23,812 bases of DNA from a virus: positions 1 through 23,812 of IMG/VR virus record IMGVR_UViG_3300042868_010659. One strand, 5' to 3'. The translations under genes were made by a program, and so were the position numbers. Below are positions 16,233-23,812 of the stretch, piece by piece. The first letter of the stretch is position 1; each line of letters opens with the position of its first letter. The notes beneath the pieces were generated by a model, which had not been told where the DNA came from, did no database searches, and worked only from the letters and a program-made list of their open reading frames with translations.

Positions 16233-17084
16233 TTAGAATGGTAAATCTTCACTTGGTTCGTCGTTCGCCTGTGGGTCTTCAACTTTTGTATCAGTTTTTT
16301 GATTTCCACCTAATTGAATTTCCGCTTCATCACCATAAACATATTTCTTAAGTTCAGAATTCCACATTGGTGTTTCTCCTACAGCAACAGCCTCTAAGTA
16401 CTCTACAGGTTTTTTAGAATAAACATCATTCCAAGTTAGTTCGTCTTCCAACCATCCTTCCATAATACCTTTGTCAGAATGTAATGGTGCGGGGTCATCA
16501 TACATAATTGTTTGAACTACAGTATATTCTTTTCCTTGTGGTGTTTTTGCTTTAATTAATTCAATAATTAAATCACGTCCTTTTTCAGAATCTGTAAGGT
16601 CACCCTTTGCCTTCCAAATAGGAAGAATCTTATCTAACACACCTTCTTGTTTATAGTTGTGTTTAAATCTCCAAAATTTAACACCATCTTGTTCGTTATC
16701 TCTATCAATAACTTTTACAATATAAAATAAACGTGAACGATATTGTGAGGCCAAATCTTTATCTTCTTTTTTACCTGTAGACATAAGTTCGTTATAAACT
16801 TCAGTAAGTGGTGAACGTTCGTTTTCGTTTTTACTAGGGTCGTACAATTTTACCCATTGTCCGTTAACTTGAATTTCGTGATACCAAACTTCAACAAATG
16901 GTGATGAACCATCTTTTGTTGGGAGAATTCGGATTCTTTTTTGTGCTGATTTTTCATTTTTTTGAAGAATTGCAGAAAAGTACCTTTTCAATCTGTCTTC
17001 TTGTGAAATGTTTTGTCTTTGCGGACTTGCAGGTTGTGAATTTTTTTCATACTGTGCTAAGACAGCATCTAATGAATTTGACAT
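16233..17084 (-). CDS. Single-stranded DNA-binding protein, T4 gp32-like
   Basis: A 283-residue SSB (T4 gp32 has 301). The OB-fold core is seen in RIRILPTKDGSSPFVEVWYH (50-69) and LFYIVKVIDRDNEQDGVKFW (119-138), which match T4 IRFLPSK..APF and ILVVKDP..GKVFKYRF in order. Residues 1-50 contain the basic self-association arm. The T4 zinc subdomain is missing: this protein has no cysteine, and the matching stretch reads LYDPSKNENERSPLTEVYNE. The tail (about 255-283) is acidic, and it ends EDLPF, like the DDIPF tip of cellular SSB. It is the first gene after a promoter and heads the replication module; the strong position suits a protein needed in large amounts. Confidence 0.88.
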   Translation of the reverse strand: MSNSLDAVLAQYEKNSQPASPQRQNISQEDRLKRYFSAILQKNEKSAQKRIRILPTKDGSSPFVEVWYHEIQVNGQWVKLYDPSKNENERSPLTEVYNELMSTGKKEDKDLASQYRSRLFYIVKVIDRDNEQDGVKFWRFKHNYKQEGVLDKILPIWKAKGDLTDSEKGRDLIIELIKAKTPQGKEYTVVQTIMYDDPAPLHSDKGIMEGWLEDELTWNDVYSKKPVEYLEAVAVGETPMWNSELKKYVYGDEAEIQLGGNQKTDTKVEDPQANDEPSEDLPF

Positions 17085-17123
17085 AATTTGTTTTTTTAAA
17101 ATTTATTACTCTTTTATCTGATT

Positions 17124-17154
17124 AAAAGATAGTCATAAACTCAAAAAAGTCAAA
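17124..17154 (-). promoter_or_regulatory. Promoter of the replication module (TTTG-N19-TATCTTTT)
   Basis: On the minus strand TTTG (17154-17151), 19 nt, then TATCTTTT (17131-17124). This fits the Bacteroidota sigma form TTTG-N19-TAnnTTTG except for the final G. It also reads as TTGACT-N16-TATCTT, a fair general sigma-70 match. It lies between the terminator of the previous unit and the SSB gene, leaving a leader of roughly 30 nt that is A-rich just before the ATG (TTTTAAAAAAACAAATT). Confidence 0.6.
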
Positions 17155-17167
17155 TTTCCTATAAAAT

Positions 17168-17191
17168 AAAAAAGGTGTCTTCTGACACCTT
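17168..17191 (-). terminator. Intrinsic terminator after the 233-aa gene
   Basis: On the minus strand AAGGTGTC (17191-17184) pairs with GACACCTT (17179-17172) across a 4-nt AGAA loop, followed by TTTTATTTT. It begins 4 nt after the stop codon of the 233-aa gene and ends the unit that starts beyond the window edge. Confidence 0.88.
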
Positions 17192-17195
17192 CTAT

Positions 17196-17897
17196 TTAAT
17201 ACTCTTCATCTTCTTGGTCGTAAGAATTGAACGTCTTTTTTACTTCGTTTGGTGAAAAGTTTTCAACCTCGTCGGATGTTAAAACATACTCATTTTTACC
17301 TGTCTCTTCCATTTCTTGTTTTTTGTCATCAAAAAAATCAGTCAATTTTTGGTTATAAGGATAAGAATCTAAAGACCTTAACATAAGTTTTTCTTCAGGG
17401 GTTTTATCTCTGTATCTATCAAACTTGGTTTCCAATGAATTTATTTTATTCATTATGTCATCCATATGTTGTAATTTCTTTTCTAAATCATCAAGTTTAG
17501 AAAACATACCATCCATAAACTCTTGTTGTTTAGTTTGTATTTCTTGTTGACTAGTAACTAAATCTGTGATGTCAACTTCTTCAGTTTCTTCTTCACCTTC
17601 TTTTTCATCACCAACTTCTTCAATATCAGGGTCTTTTTCAACATCTATTGGTTCAGGAACTTCGGTTGGTGCTGCGGCGTCCCCTTCAGGTGCTGCTGCA
17701 TCTGCCCCTGGTTCCGGTGGTGCCGCGGCATCAGCTGCCGGAGCTGCGTCTGCCGGTGGTGGAGGTACGGCAGCATCATCTGCCGGTGGTGGTAAAGCCC
17801 CTTCAGGTTCTCCAACAGGAGCATCTTGTTCATTAATATAGTTATTAATTTGGTTAAATCTTCTTAGTTCTTCTAATATTTTTTTATCTACATTCAT
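17196..17897 (-). CDS. Unknown 233-aa protein: Ala/Pro/Asp-rich linker, acidic segment, coiled coil
   Basis: Residues 1-25 form a helix-like head (KKILEELRRFNQINNYINEQ). Residues 26-83 are almost only Ala, Pro, Asp, Glu and Gly, with repeats such as PPPAD and DAAAPE. Residues 84-110 are strongly acidic, and 113-165 are a coiled coil (QQEIQTKQQEFMDGMFSKLD, then LEKKLQHMDDIMNKINSLET). The last 65 residues (TPEEKLMLRSLDSYPYNQKL, then EYVLTSDEVENFSP) look like a conserved folded or binding region. The low-complexity part is notably GC-rich for this genome, because Ala and Pro codons demand it. The layout suggests a scaffold, chaperone or virion-internal protein. It starts 15 nt after the 75-aa gene and ends at a terminator. 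No family is recognised. Confidence 0.8.
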   Translation of the reverse strand: MNVDKKILEELRRFNQINNYINEQDAPVGEPEGALPPPADDAAVPPPPADAAPAADAAAPPEPGADAAAPEGDAAAPTEVPEPIDVEKDPDIEEVGDEKEGEEETEEVDITDLVTSQQEIQTKQQEFMDGMFSKLDDLEKKLQHMDDIMNKINSLETKFDRYRDKTPEEKLMLRSLDSYPYNQKLTDFFDDKKQEMEETGKNEYVLTSDEVENFSPNEVKKTFNSYDQEDEEY

Positions 17898-17912
17898 TTT
17901 GTAATATATTTT

Positions 17913-18140
17913 TTAACCGTTTAAAAGTGTTTTAACCCCTGTAGGTGTTTCAACTCTCAATGTTCTATTAGTTTTAATTGTATTATCAACTCTTTCAATC
18001 AATCCATCTTTCATTCTGATTGTATAACAATCACCTGTGTCCAAATCACAAACTTGTTTATGGTCACTATCTATTTGTCTTTCACTGATTCTTGTGTCTT
18101 TTCTCAAGTAATCATCCAATAAATTTTTTACACTACTCAT
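17913..18140 (-). CDS. Unknown 75-aa protein between the giant tail gene and the 233-aa gene
   Basis: A 75-residue protein with a charged helical start (MSSVKNLLDDYLRKDTRISE) and a short beta-type second half (CDLDTGDCYTIRMKDGLIER, TLRVETPTGVKTLL). Two Cys, C31 and C38, frame DLDTGD and might form a pair or a turn. No signal peptide or membrane segment. It begins 27 nt after the giant gene, with a candidate promoter overlapping the end of that gene, and ends 15 nt before the 233-aa gene. The even codon pattern, the A-rich leader (TAAATTAAAAGTT) and the tight spacing support a real gene. I do not recognise the family. Confidence 0.75.
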   Translation of the reverse strand: MSSVKNLLDDYLRKDTRISERQIDSDHKQVCDLDTGDCYTIRMKDGLIERVDNTIKTNRTLRVETPTGVKTLLNG

Positions 18141-18157
18141 AACTTTTAATTTATATA

Positions 18158-18188
18158 TAAATATACACTAAATTTGATTTGTTTCAAA
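18158..18188 (-). promoter_or_regulatory. Candidate promoter of the 75-aa/233-aa pair (TTTG-N19-TATATTTA)
   Basis: On the minus strand TTTG (18188-18185), exactly 19 nt, then TATATTTA (18165-18158). The spacing and form are the same as at the SSB promoter; the last G of TAnnTTTG is again absent. It overlaps the last codons of the giant gene and would leave a leader of only about 10 nt. It also contains one of the TATTTAT cores (18157-18163). Confidence 0.4.
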
Positions 18189-21100
18189 TGCTTGATATGC
18201 AACAGTATATAATTCTACCAAATCAGGGTATGTTGAGAATCTTCCATCATTATATTCCTGTAAAACAGCATCTCTTATTTGTTGCCCACTTAATTGTGGT
18301 GGTCCAAATGCTATAGGTGTTTCCCAAGTTGTTATAGCAATTTGAGTTAGTGCTTTACCATATTCTTTATAAACATTTGTATCACTATTTAATGTTTTTA
18401 AGTTTTCTATCAATGGTAAAATTTGTGTATAGAATGAAACCATAAAATCAAATGATGTTGTGTTCGCAGTAAAACTAGCAAATGCCCTTGTTGTTCCTTG
18501 AACATCAATACAAACTTGTTCAGTTAAATACGTATCCATACTTCCGTTAAATTTGTTTTCAGTAGATATTTCAAAGAAGTTAAAGTTACTAATTTCAAAG
18601 GTTGTGGCCGCACCATTAAATGAATTTAAAGGTCTTGTTGTTGCTAGTCCATAAAGTAACGCCCTTAATCTATTGTCGGTTGTTGCATTTTTAATCAATG
18701 GTATTACTTGTTCCAATGTAAAAATAGTTTTACTAATATCCACAAATGGTAGTGATTGGTATTTTGTTACTTCAACACACTTATTTGTTGGTGCACTTAC
18801 AGGAGTAATAACAGGGTCTATTGTGATTTTCTTTTCTTCTTCTGTTACTACTTTTTCTGTTTTAATTTTTTCTTTATATGATTGTAATAATTTTGCATTT
18901 GTATTGATAACTAATTTATCAACATTTGGTAAACTATATTTCGGTATTCTAGTTCCTTTAAAATTAGTGGTAAATGCGTTTTCGCTAATGTTATGTGTTA
19001 CTTCATAAATCCAATAAGGACCATAAAACAATGGTACGTGTCTTAACACAAAATACATTGTTGGTTGTATCATTGCACATCCCATAGACGACACTCCACA
19101 GCTATAAGACCTTGATTTATATATGCTATACATTGACACTGATTGTTGTGCAACTTTGTCTCCTGCAACTGAACTTCCAATATCGGCAAACACTTTAAAA
19201 GATTCTGAAGTATTTTTCATTTCAGACATATCTAAATCAATTTCTTTAAATATGCTTTGGTTTTGAACTCCAAAGTCAACACTGAAACCAACCACTCTAT
19301 TAGTTTTTGAATAATCTCTTTTTGGGTCAGAAACTCTTAAGGGGTTATCGGCGATTCTTAAATCAAAGCTGTCATCGTCAAATCTAATAAAAGAATTTTC
19401 TTTTGGTTTAGGGTACTCGGAAGGATTACCCATATATAAACATAAGAATTTTGGACTTGAATCTGTGTAATCCACTTCTAAATATGTACCAAATAAGGAG
19501 TTTGGTATATCAATATCAATCGGTTTACCGTTTTTGATTGCTTGTTGTATGCCATAAAAGTTTATGTATGCTGGCATCGCAAAGAACATAAACTGATTGT
19601 CACCTAATATATTACTAACAACAGTCATTAAGTTCATATCAGGATTTGATTTTACATCTAACCTTTTAATAATTTGGTCTATATCAACAACATAAACATC
19701 TCCGATATCACTATTTGCTCTATCCATAAACAAAAAGTCTTCAAATAGAGTTACGTATTTTAAATCAGAACCTGCAATCCATTTATCATTAAAGGCCTTT
19801 AATGTGTTATACAATGTCAATTTTCCAACATCTCCTGACACCGCACTTGCAACAACATTTGTATTAACACTAATTTCCTTTAGATTTTTATTTAAACTTG
19901 CAAATGTTTCATTCAACATTTTTGTTTGTAAATCCTGTTGGTCAGTTAAAAACTGATTTATTAGTGATGTGAATTTAACTTTATTAAGTGTCGGGTCTTT
20001 TATTTTTTGTGTGACATAAATTCTAATAAGTGGTGATAATGTTTTAACATATTCTTCAGTAAACGCAATATCCATATCAATAAAGAAGTCAGCAACATAT
20101 GATTTTGGTGAACCAGGTAATGGAACTACAGGTGGGGTAGTATTATTAAATGTTGCCACAATTTGTTGTTGTGGTGGGCCTGTTATTATTGGAGCAATTA
20201 ATTTAATTGGATTTGTTAAATCAGTTGGTCCATTAGGGAAGTATTCTACTACTATTTGATAGTTACCTGATGTATTGTTATTTACTTCACAAACATATAC
20301 GTCATTTGTGTCAGTTGATATGTTTACAGTGCTTTGTACAATGTTTGATATATCTGTTATGTCTGTATTTGCTTTATAAAATAATATTTGACCTATTTTA
20401 TCTCTTGTAAAATTAGGGTCACCTACTACTTGAATAACTTGATATCCACCTGTTGGTTTTACAATGTTAAAGTAACTTGAATTTAAAGTAGAGTTAGTAT
20501 CTAACCCAGGAATAATTGATGATGAATCACCGACAAGTTTAAATTGAACTGAATTTGTTAAAGTATTTGTTGGGCAATTAACTAAAGAACTAAAAAACGA
20601 AAGACAGTAAGATGCCGGATTTGCATTACTTTGTGGTGTGTTACTTTCAGTTAATAAGTTATAATTAGTTGTAACACCTGTGTCATTTGTTATTTTTGTG
20701 GCACAAAAGTTTCTTTGATTTCCACTATTGTCCAATACTTTCAAATACCAAACAGTATCATTTGTATAATTGTTAGCAACCGTACTTAAATTGTTAGGGT
20801 CTGTTACATTAAAAATTTGATTTGTACAAAGGTCTTTAAATGTGTTAGATGTTCCACTAGCAACAGGTGGTGAGTATGTTGTAATATTTGGTGTTGGTGG
20901 TGCAATTGCCGTAGACGGGAAGTTAACATCTAATTGGTTTTCGTAATCAACACCAGGTATTGTGGAAAAACCTAAATATAATCTCAAAGCATTCCAAGCA
21001 CTTGGGTTTTGTGTGATACTTTGTAGTAAGGTAACGTTTGTTCCGTCTCCTGGTAATGCTCCTTTTATATAAGGAACAAACGTTAATTTGTCTTTTTCGG

Positions 21101-23812
21101 GTACAAATGTGGTTAGATTTGAAAAAGAGTTAAACAATAACCTATCAAATTTTCCTGGGTTTCCAATTTTTATAATACAATCAAAAGAAAGAAAATCTTT
21201 CATTGATTTTGAAAACTCCATTATTTGTTTTTCACCTAACGTTTTTCCATCAATATCTTCACCACCTAAAGTTACTCCTGTTTTATTTACTAAAAATAAA
21301 CTTTTAAGAACTGTGTGTAATCTTCTAAAATTTAAATCTTTTAATTTATTTGCATCATAATATGTTGGTGTTGTGATTTCTCCTTCTAATATTAAATCCG
21401 TATCTACTGGTTTTGGATTACAAAATGATAGAAACTTTTCTTCAAACTTATCTAACATTTCTTTACTAAATACAGAAAATAGTTGCTCTAACTCAAAGTC
21501 AAATGGTAAAGTAAACAGTCCATTAGTAAAACTTTCCGTTACTTTTGGTTTTACTTGATTTTTAAAATATCCAAAATTTGAAACCGCCCATAACGCCCTT
21601 GTAGAACCATTATATACTGAATTGTTATTTAATATTTCTTCTGTTATAACATTACTTGGATTTACGCACTCAAAAACACTTTCATCTATAGGTATACCTC
21701 CCATAGATGGAAATAACATATAATATTGTTGTGTTTGAGCACTTAATTCAAGATATGAAAAATAGTTTGTTTTCTGTAATGAACGATTTGTATTATTAGG
21801 GTCAAAACCAAAATTAAGATATGTTGTTGCATTATTATTTTTTCCTAACCTAAAACCTTTTTCATTATAAATTGTTTGAAAATCATTTTGGGTATATCCC
21901 GTTAATAAATCGTTTCCTGTTAAAAAATTATAAACAGAGTTAATTACATTAGGGTAAAACCCTGTACCAACTAAATCTTTTACTTGTGTTGATGGTAATG
22001 GGAAATTTTCTGTTTTTTGTAAATTAACATTAATTGGGTTTCCACTATAGTCAGGTACAACATAGGTTAGTGTTGATGCCGATGTTATTGGGTCATAGTT
22101 TTTTACATAATCAAAGTTTTTCCAAACATCATCTAAAATATCATAATTTTCATTTACATATCTTTTATATCTATGCCAAATTGAACCTAATCTTAAAATC
22201 CAAGCATATGGTACTTGATGAATTGCTGAGTATTTTTTAAATGAATTGTAAATTTTTTTAACCTCAAAGTTGGGGTCTTCCGGTGTTGTTGTAAAAGAAT
22301 AATTATCTAAAGGTAATGAATTTAAAAATATATAACCTAACGCAGTAAAAGGGTTTTCAACATTATTTTTATTTTTTTCAACACCATCAATAATTGAATT
22401 TATAAAATATGGTGTATTTAAAAAGGATGTATATCTTAAACTATATTCGTTTTTTAAATTCCCATTATAATCATTATCATTAAAATAATAATTTTCAGTT
22501 ATATAATTAACGTGACCAAAATCATAATAATCTATTAGTAGTTGTCTAGTTGTAATAGGAACATTATTTTCTGAAATATATGGTTGACTATAATTATTTA
22601 TAGAATCATCATAAAAAAGTTTTATTTCAGTATATTTGTTACTTTCATTTAATCTAGCAATTGTTTTTTTATCGTCCAAATATGTAAATAATCCTGTGGT
22701 ATCGTTATTTTTCTCAGGACTGTCAGTACCTTGTCCCTGACTTGGAAACCACTCTGCATCAGTTAATGGATACGTATCCAAAAACGTTAACTTATTTGAT
22801 GCAGTATCATCTAAATAATCTTGTAGATTTTTAGCCAATGGTAAATCAGAAGATATTTGTATTGACCTATTACTTATTGTGTCAATACTATATATTTCAT
22901 CTTCAGTTGTAAAAAAATTTCTTAAATAATTAGTTTTATACTGACTTCTTATAAAAGTTTGCCAACTATCACCACTACCATCATTTGATATCTTTTTTAA
23001 ATATTCTAAATAACTTGTATAATTAAATTTATAGTTTTTTAGAATTTGATTAATTTCAATTGCATCGCCAGCAGATAATTGAACATTTTTACTTTCAATA
23101 TCTCCATAAAATTTATCTACTTGTTTTTTTGTTACAACATCATTTATAAGATTACCATAGTGTGATGCAATATAAGTTCTTTCAAATAACTCATAGAAAA
23201 AAGAAATTGGTGCTAAATCTTGATATGGTGGTGTTTTAAACGGAAACTCCAATGCATTTGCAGAAACATAACTACTATAGTCTGCAGGATTATTATAAAC
23301 ATTTTGAGTTGTTGGTTTTGCAGTTTCAGTAACACCTTTCAGATATGCTTCAACAAAACCAATTTCAGGCCAAATTGTATAATCAAACGCCCTTGTTTGT
23401 TTAATAACATTAGCGTCTCCAGGATATTGAATTGTATAAAGTTCTCTTTGGTCTGCTTGTTTTTCTTTTACAAAATACAATGGCCAAGGATAAATCACAT
23501 TATCTTTATTTAATCTACCTGCATACTGAATAGCATCTTTTCCATCAACAGAAAAGTTTTTATCAGGTGGAATAACAGAACTTAACCTTGTTGGATTATC
23601 TCTAACATCCCACGCGCTTTGGTGAGTATCTTCCATCAACCTATAAAATGCGTCAGCCCCTGCAAATATAATTGCAAATATATTTCTAATTGTTGGTCTA
23701 AACCCAAGTCCTCCCGTATCAGGATTTTTTAATTGTCTGTCTGCTAAAACTTGTGAAAGTTCTTTTTCTATTATTTCTTCATTTGTTAAAAGAGTTTTTT
23801 CAATTCTATCTA
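18168..23812 (-). CDS. Giant tail/baseplate structural protein, 5' end beyond window (at least 1880 aa)
   Basis: The frame is open without a stop from the right window edge to the TAG at 18168-18170, so the gene begins outside. A TTG at 23639 is only an internal Leu codon: upstream codons give sensible protein (DRIEKTLLTNEEIIEKELSQ, then GLGFRPTIRNIFAIIFAGAD). Most of the protein is Asn/Thr/Ser/Tyr-rich, as in virion proteins. About 20180-20880 encodes a beta-rich NT-rich domain. About 18950-19110 encodes a segment (CGVSSMGCAMIQPTMYFVLR, then FYGPYWIYEVTHNI and FTTNFKGTRI) that resembles the Y.I..V.H.I...F.T.F pattern of hub proteins of the gp27/gpD type. A baseplate hub or hub-fused protein is my best guess, with moderate to low certainty. 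It precedes the 75-aa gene by 27 nt. Confidence 0.8.
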   Translation of the reverse strand, partial: DRIEKTLLTNEEIIEKELSQVLADRQLKNPDTGGLGFRPTIRNIFAIIFAGADAFYRLMEDTHQSAWDVRDNPTRLSSVIPPDKNFSVDGKDAIQYAGRLNKDNVIYPWPLYFVKEKQADQRELYTIQYPGDANVIKQTRAFDYTIWPEIGFVEAYLKGVTETAKPTTQNVYNNPADYSSYVSANALEFPFKTPPYQDLAPISFFYELFERTYIASHYGNLINDVVTKKQVDKFYGDIESKNVQLSAGDAIEINQILKNYKFNYTSYLEYLKKISNDGSGDSWQTFIRSQYKTNYLRNFFTTEDEIYSIDTISNRSIQISSDLPLAKNLQDYLDDTASNKLTFLDTYPLTDAEWFPSQGQGTDSPEKNNDTTGLFTYLDDKKTIARLNESNKYTEIKLFYDDSINNYSQPYISENNVPITTRQLLIDYYDFGHVNYITENYYFNDNDYNGNLKNEYSLRYTSFLNTPYFINSIIDGVEKNKNNVENPFTALGYIFLNSLPLDNYSFTTTPEDPNFEVKKIYNSFKKYSAIHQVPYAWILRLGSIWHRYKRYVNENYDILDDVWKNFDYVKNYDPITSASTLTYVVPDYSGNPINVNLQKTENFPLPSTQVKDLVGTGFYPNVINSVYNFLTGNDLLTGYTQNDFQTIYNEKGFRLGKNNNATTYLNFGFDPNNTNRSLQKTNYFSYLELSAQTQQYYMLFPSMGGIPIDESVFECVNPSNVITEEILNNNSVYNGSTRALWAVSNFGYFKNQVKPKVTESFTNGLFTLPFDFELEQLFSVFSKEMLDKFEEKFLSFCNPKPVDTDLILEGEITTPTYYDANKLKDLNFRRLHTVLKSLFLVNKTGVTLGGEDIDGKTLGEKQIMEFSKSMKDFLSFDCIIKIGNPGKFDRLLFNSFSNLTTFVPEKDKLTFVPYIKGALPGDGTNVTLLQSITQNPSAWNALRLYLGFSTIPGVDYENQLDVNFPSTAIAPPTPNITTYSPPVASGTSNTFKDLCTNQIFNVTDPNNLSTVANNYTNDTVWYLKVLDNSGNQRNFCATKITNDTGVTTNYNLLTESNTPQSNANPASYCLSFFSSLVNCPTNTLTNSVQFKLVGDSSSIIPGLDTNSTLNSSYFNIVKPTGGYQVIQVVGDPNFTRDKIGQILFYKANTDITDISNIVQSTVNISTDTNDVYVCEVNNNTSGNYQIVVEYFPNGPTDLTNPIKLIAPIITGPPQQQIVATFNNTTPPVVPLPGSPKSYVADFFIDMDIAFTEEYVKTLSPLIRIYVTQKIKDPTLNKVKFTSLINQFLTDQQDLQTKMLNETFASLNKNLKEISVNTNVVASAVSGDVGKLTLYNTLKAFNDKWIAGSDLKYVTLFEDFLFMDRANSDIGDVYVVDIDQIIKRLDVKSNPDMNLMTVVSNILGDNQFMFFAMPAYINFYGIQQAIKNGKPIDIDIPNSLFGTYLEVDYTDSSPKFLCLYMGNPSEYPKPKENSFIRFDDDSFDLRIADNPLRVSDPKRDYSKTNRVVGFSVDFGVQNQSIFKEIDLDMSEMKNTSESFKVFADIGSSVAGDKVAQQSVSMYSIYKSRSYSCGVSSMGCAMIQPTMYFVLRHVPLFYGPYWIYEVTHNISENAFTTNFKGTRIPKYSLPNVDKLVINTNAKLLQSYKEKIKTEKVVTEEEKKITIDPVITPVSAPTNKCVEVTKYQSLPFVDISKTIFTLEQVIPLIKNATTDNRLRALLYGLATTRPLNSFNGAATTFEISNFNFFEISTENKFNGSMDTYLTEQVCIDVQGTTRAFASFTANTTSFDFMVSFYTQILPLIENLKTLNSDTNVYKEYGKALTQIAITTWETPIAFGPPQLSGQQIRDAVLQEYNDGRFSTYPDLVELYTVAYQAFETNQI

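Noticed and set aside
17566-17841. Ser/Ala/Gly-rich 91-codon frame on the plus strand
   Set aside because: It mirrors the Ala/Pro/Asp tract of the 233-aa protein; low-complexity GC-rich DNA opens several frames at once.
18673-19008. 111-codon open frame on the plus strand with hydrophobic product
   Set aside because: Antisense to the giant structural gene; hydrophobicity comes from the complement of Asn/Lys/Asp codons. No leader or neighbours support it.
23634-23639. TTG/ATG at 23639-23634 as start of the giant gene
   Set aside because: The same frame remains open for another 57 codons to the window edge, with composition like the rest of the gene, so the true start is outside.
1-23812. tRNA genes, CRISPR arrays, integrase or insertion-sequence ends
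   Set aside because: No cloverleaf, spaced direct repeats, recombinase motifs or terminal inverted repeats were seen in the short gaps, and the genes leave no unexplained stretch over 100 nt.

Overview
The window looks like part of the genome of a large T4-type myovirus (tailed phage with a contractile tail) that probably infects a member of the Bacteroidota. Recognisable genes are a T4 gp25-like and a gp6-like baseplate protein, a gp32-like single-strand binding protein, a UvsX/RecA recombinase, an RNase H/FEN-type 5' nuclease, a gp41/DnaB-type helicase and a class II ribonucleotide reductase. The host guess rests on three things. The DNA is very AT-rich. No start codon has a clear Shine-Dalgarno box and leaders are A-rich instead. 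Two intergenic sites fit the Bacteroidota promoter form TTTG-N19-TAnnTTT, and a DUF5522-type small Cys protein, common in that phylum, is present. No integrase, rRNA, tRNA, CRISPR array or insertion sequence was seen.

Every supported gene is on the minus strand, so transcription runs from the high to the low coordinates. In that order: (1) 23812-17196: an enormous tail-type protein that continues beyond the window edge, a 75-aa protein and a 233-aa protein with an Ala/Pro/Asp-rich stretch, closed by a hairpin terminator at 17168-17191. (2) 17154-10300: a promoter, then gp32-like SSB, UvsX-like recombinase, 5' nuclease, an unknown 150-aa protein, replicative helicase and adenosylcobalamin-dependent RNR, closed by a 16-bp-stem terminator. 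This is a compact replication/recombination/nucleotide module. (3) 10274-9231: a free-standing GIY-YIG homing endonuclease, a possible 26-aa ORF and a DUF5522-like protein, closed by a terminator whose stem contains the stop codon. (4) 9184-1: baseplate genes gp25-like and gp6-like, then a 1668-aa protein with a 90-residue hydrophobic core, a 579-aa protein, and the beginning of another gene starting with GTG at 75. The last three genes overlap by 8 nt at each junction.

The genes work together as expected for T4-type phages: SSB, UvsX, nuclease and helicase act at the fork and in recombination-dependent replication, the RNR supplies deoxynucleotides, and the flanking units build the tail and baseplate. 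Less expected points are an SSB with no cysteine at all (no T4-type zinc site) and a bacterial-SSB-like C-terminal EDLPF tip; a virion-type protein with a multi-helix hydrophobic segment; an unassigned 150-aa protein between nuclease and helicase; and a repeated TATTTAT motif in five intergenic gaps that could be the phage's own promoter. I did not find a defence island or an entirely new enzymatic system; the novelty here lies in the large unassigned virion proteins and in regulation.
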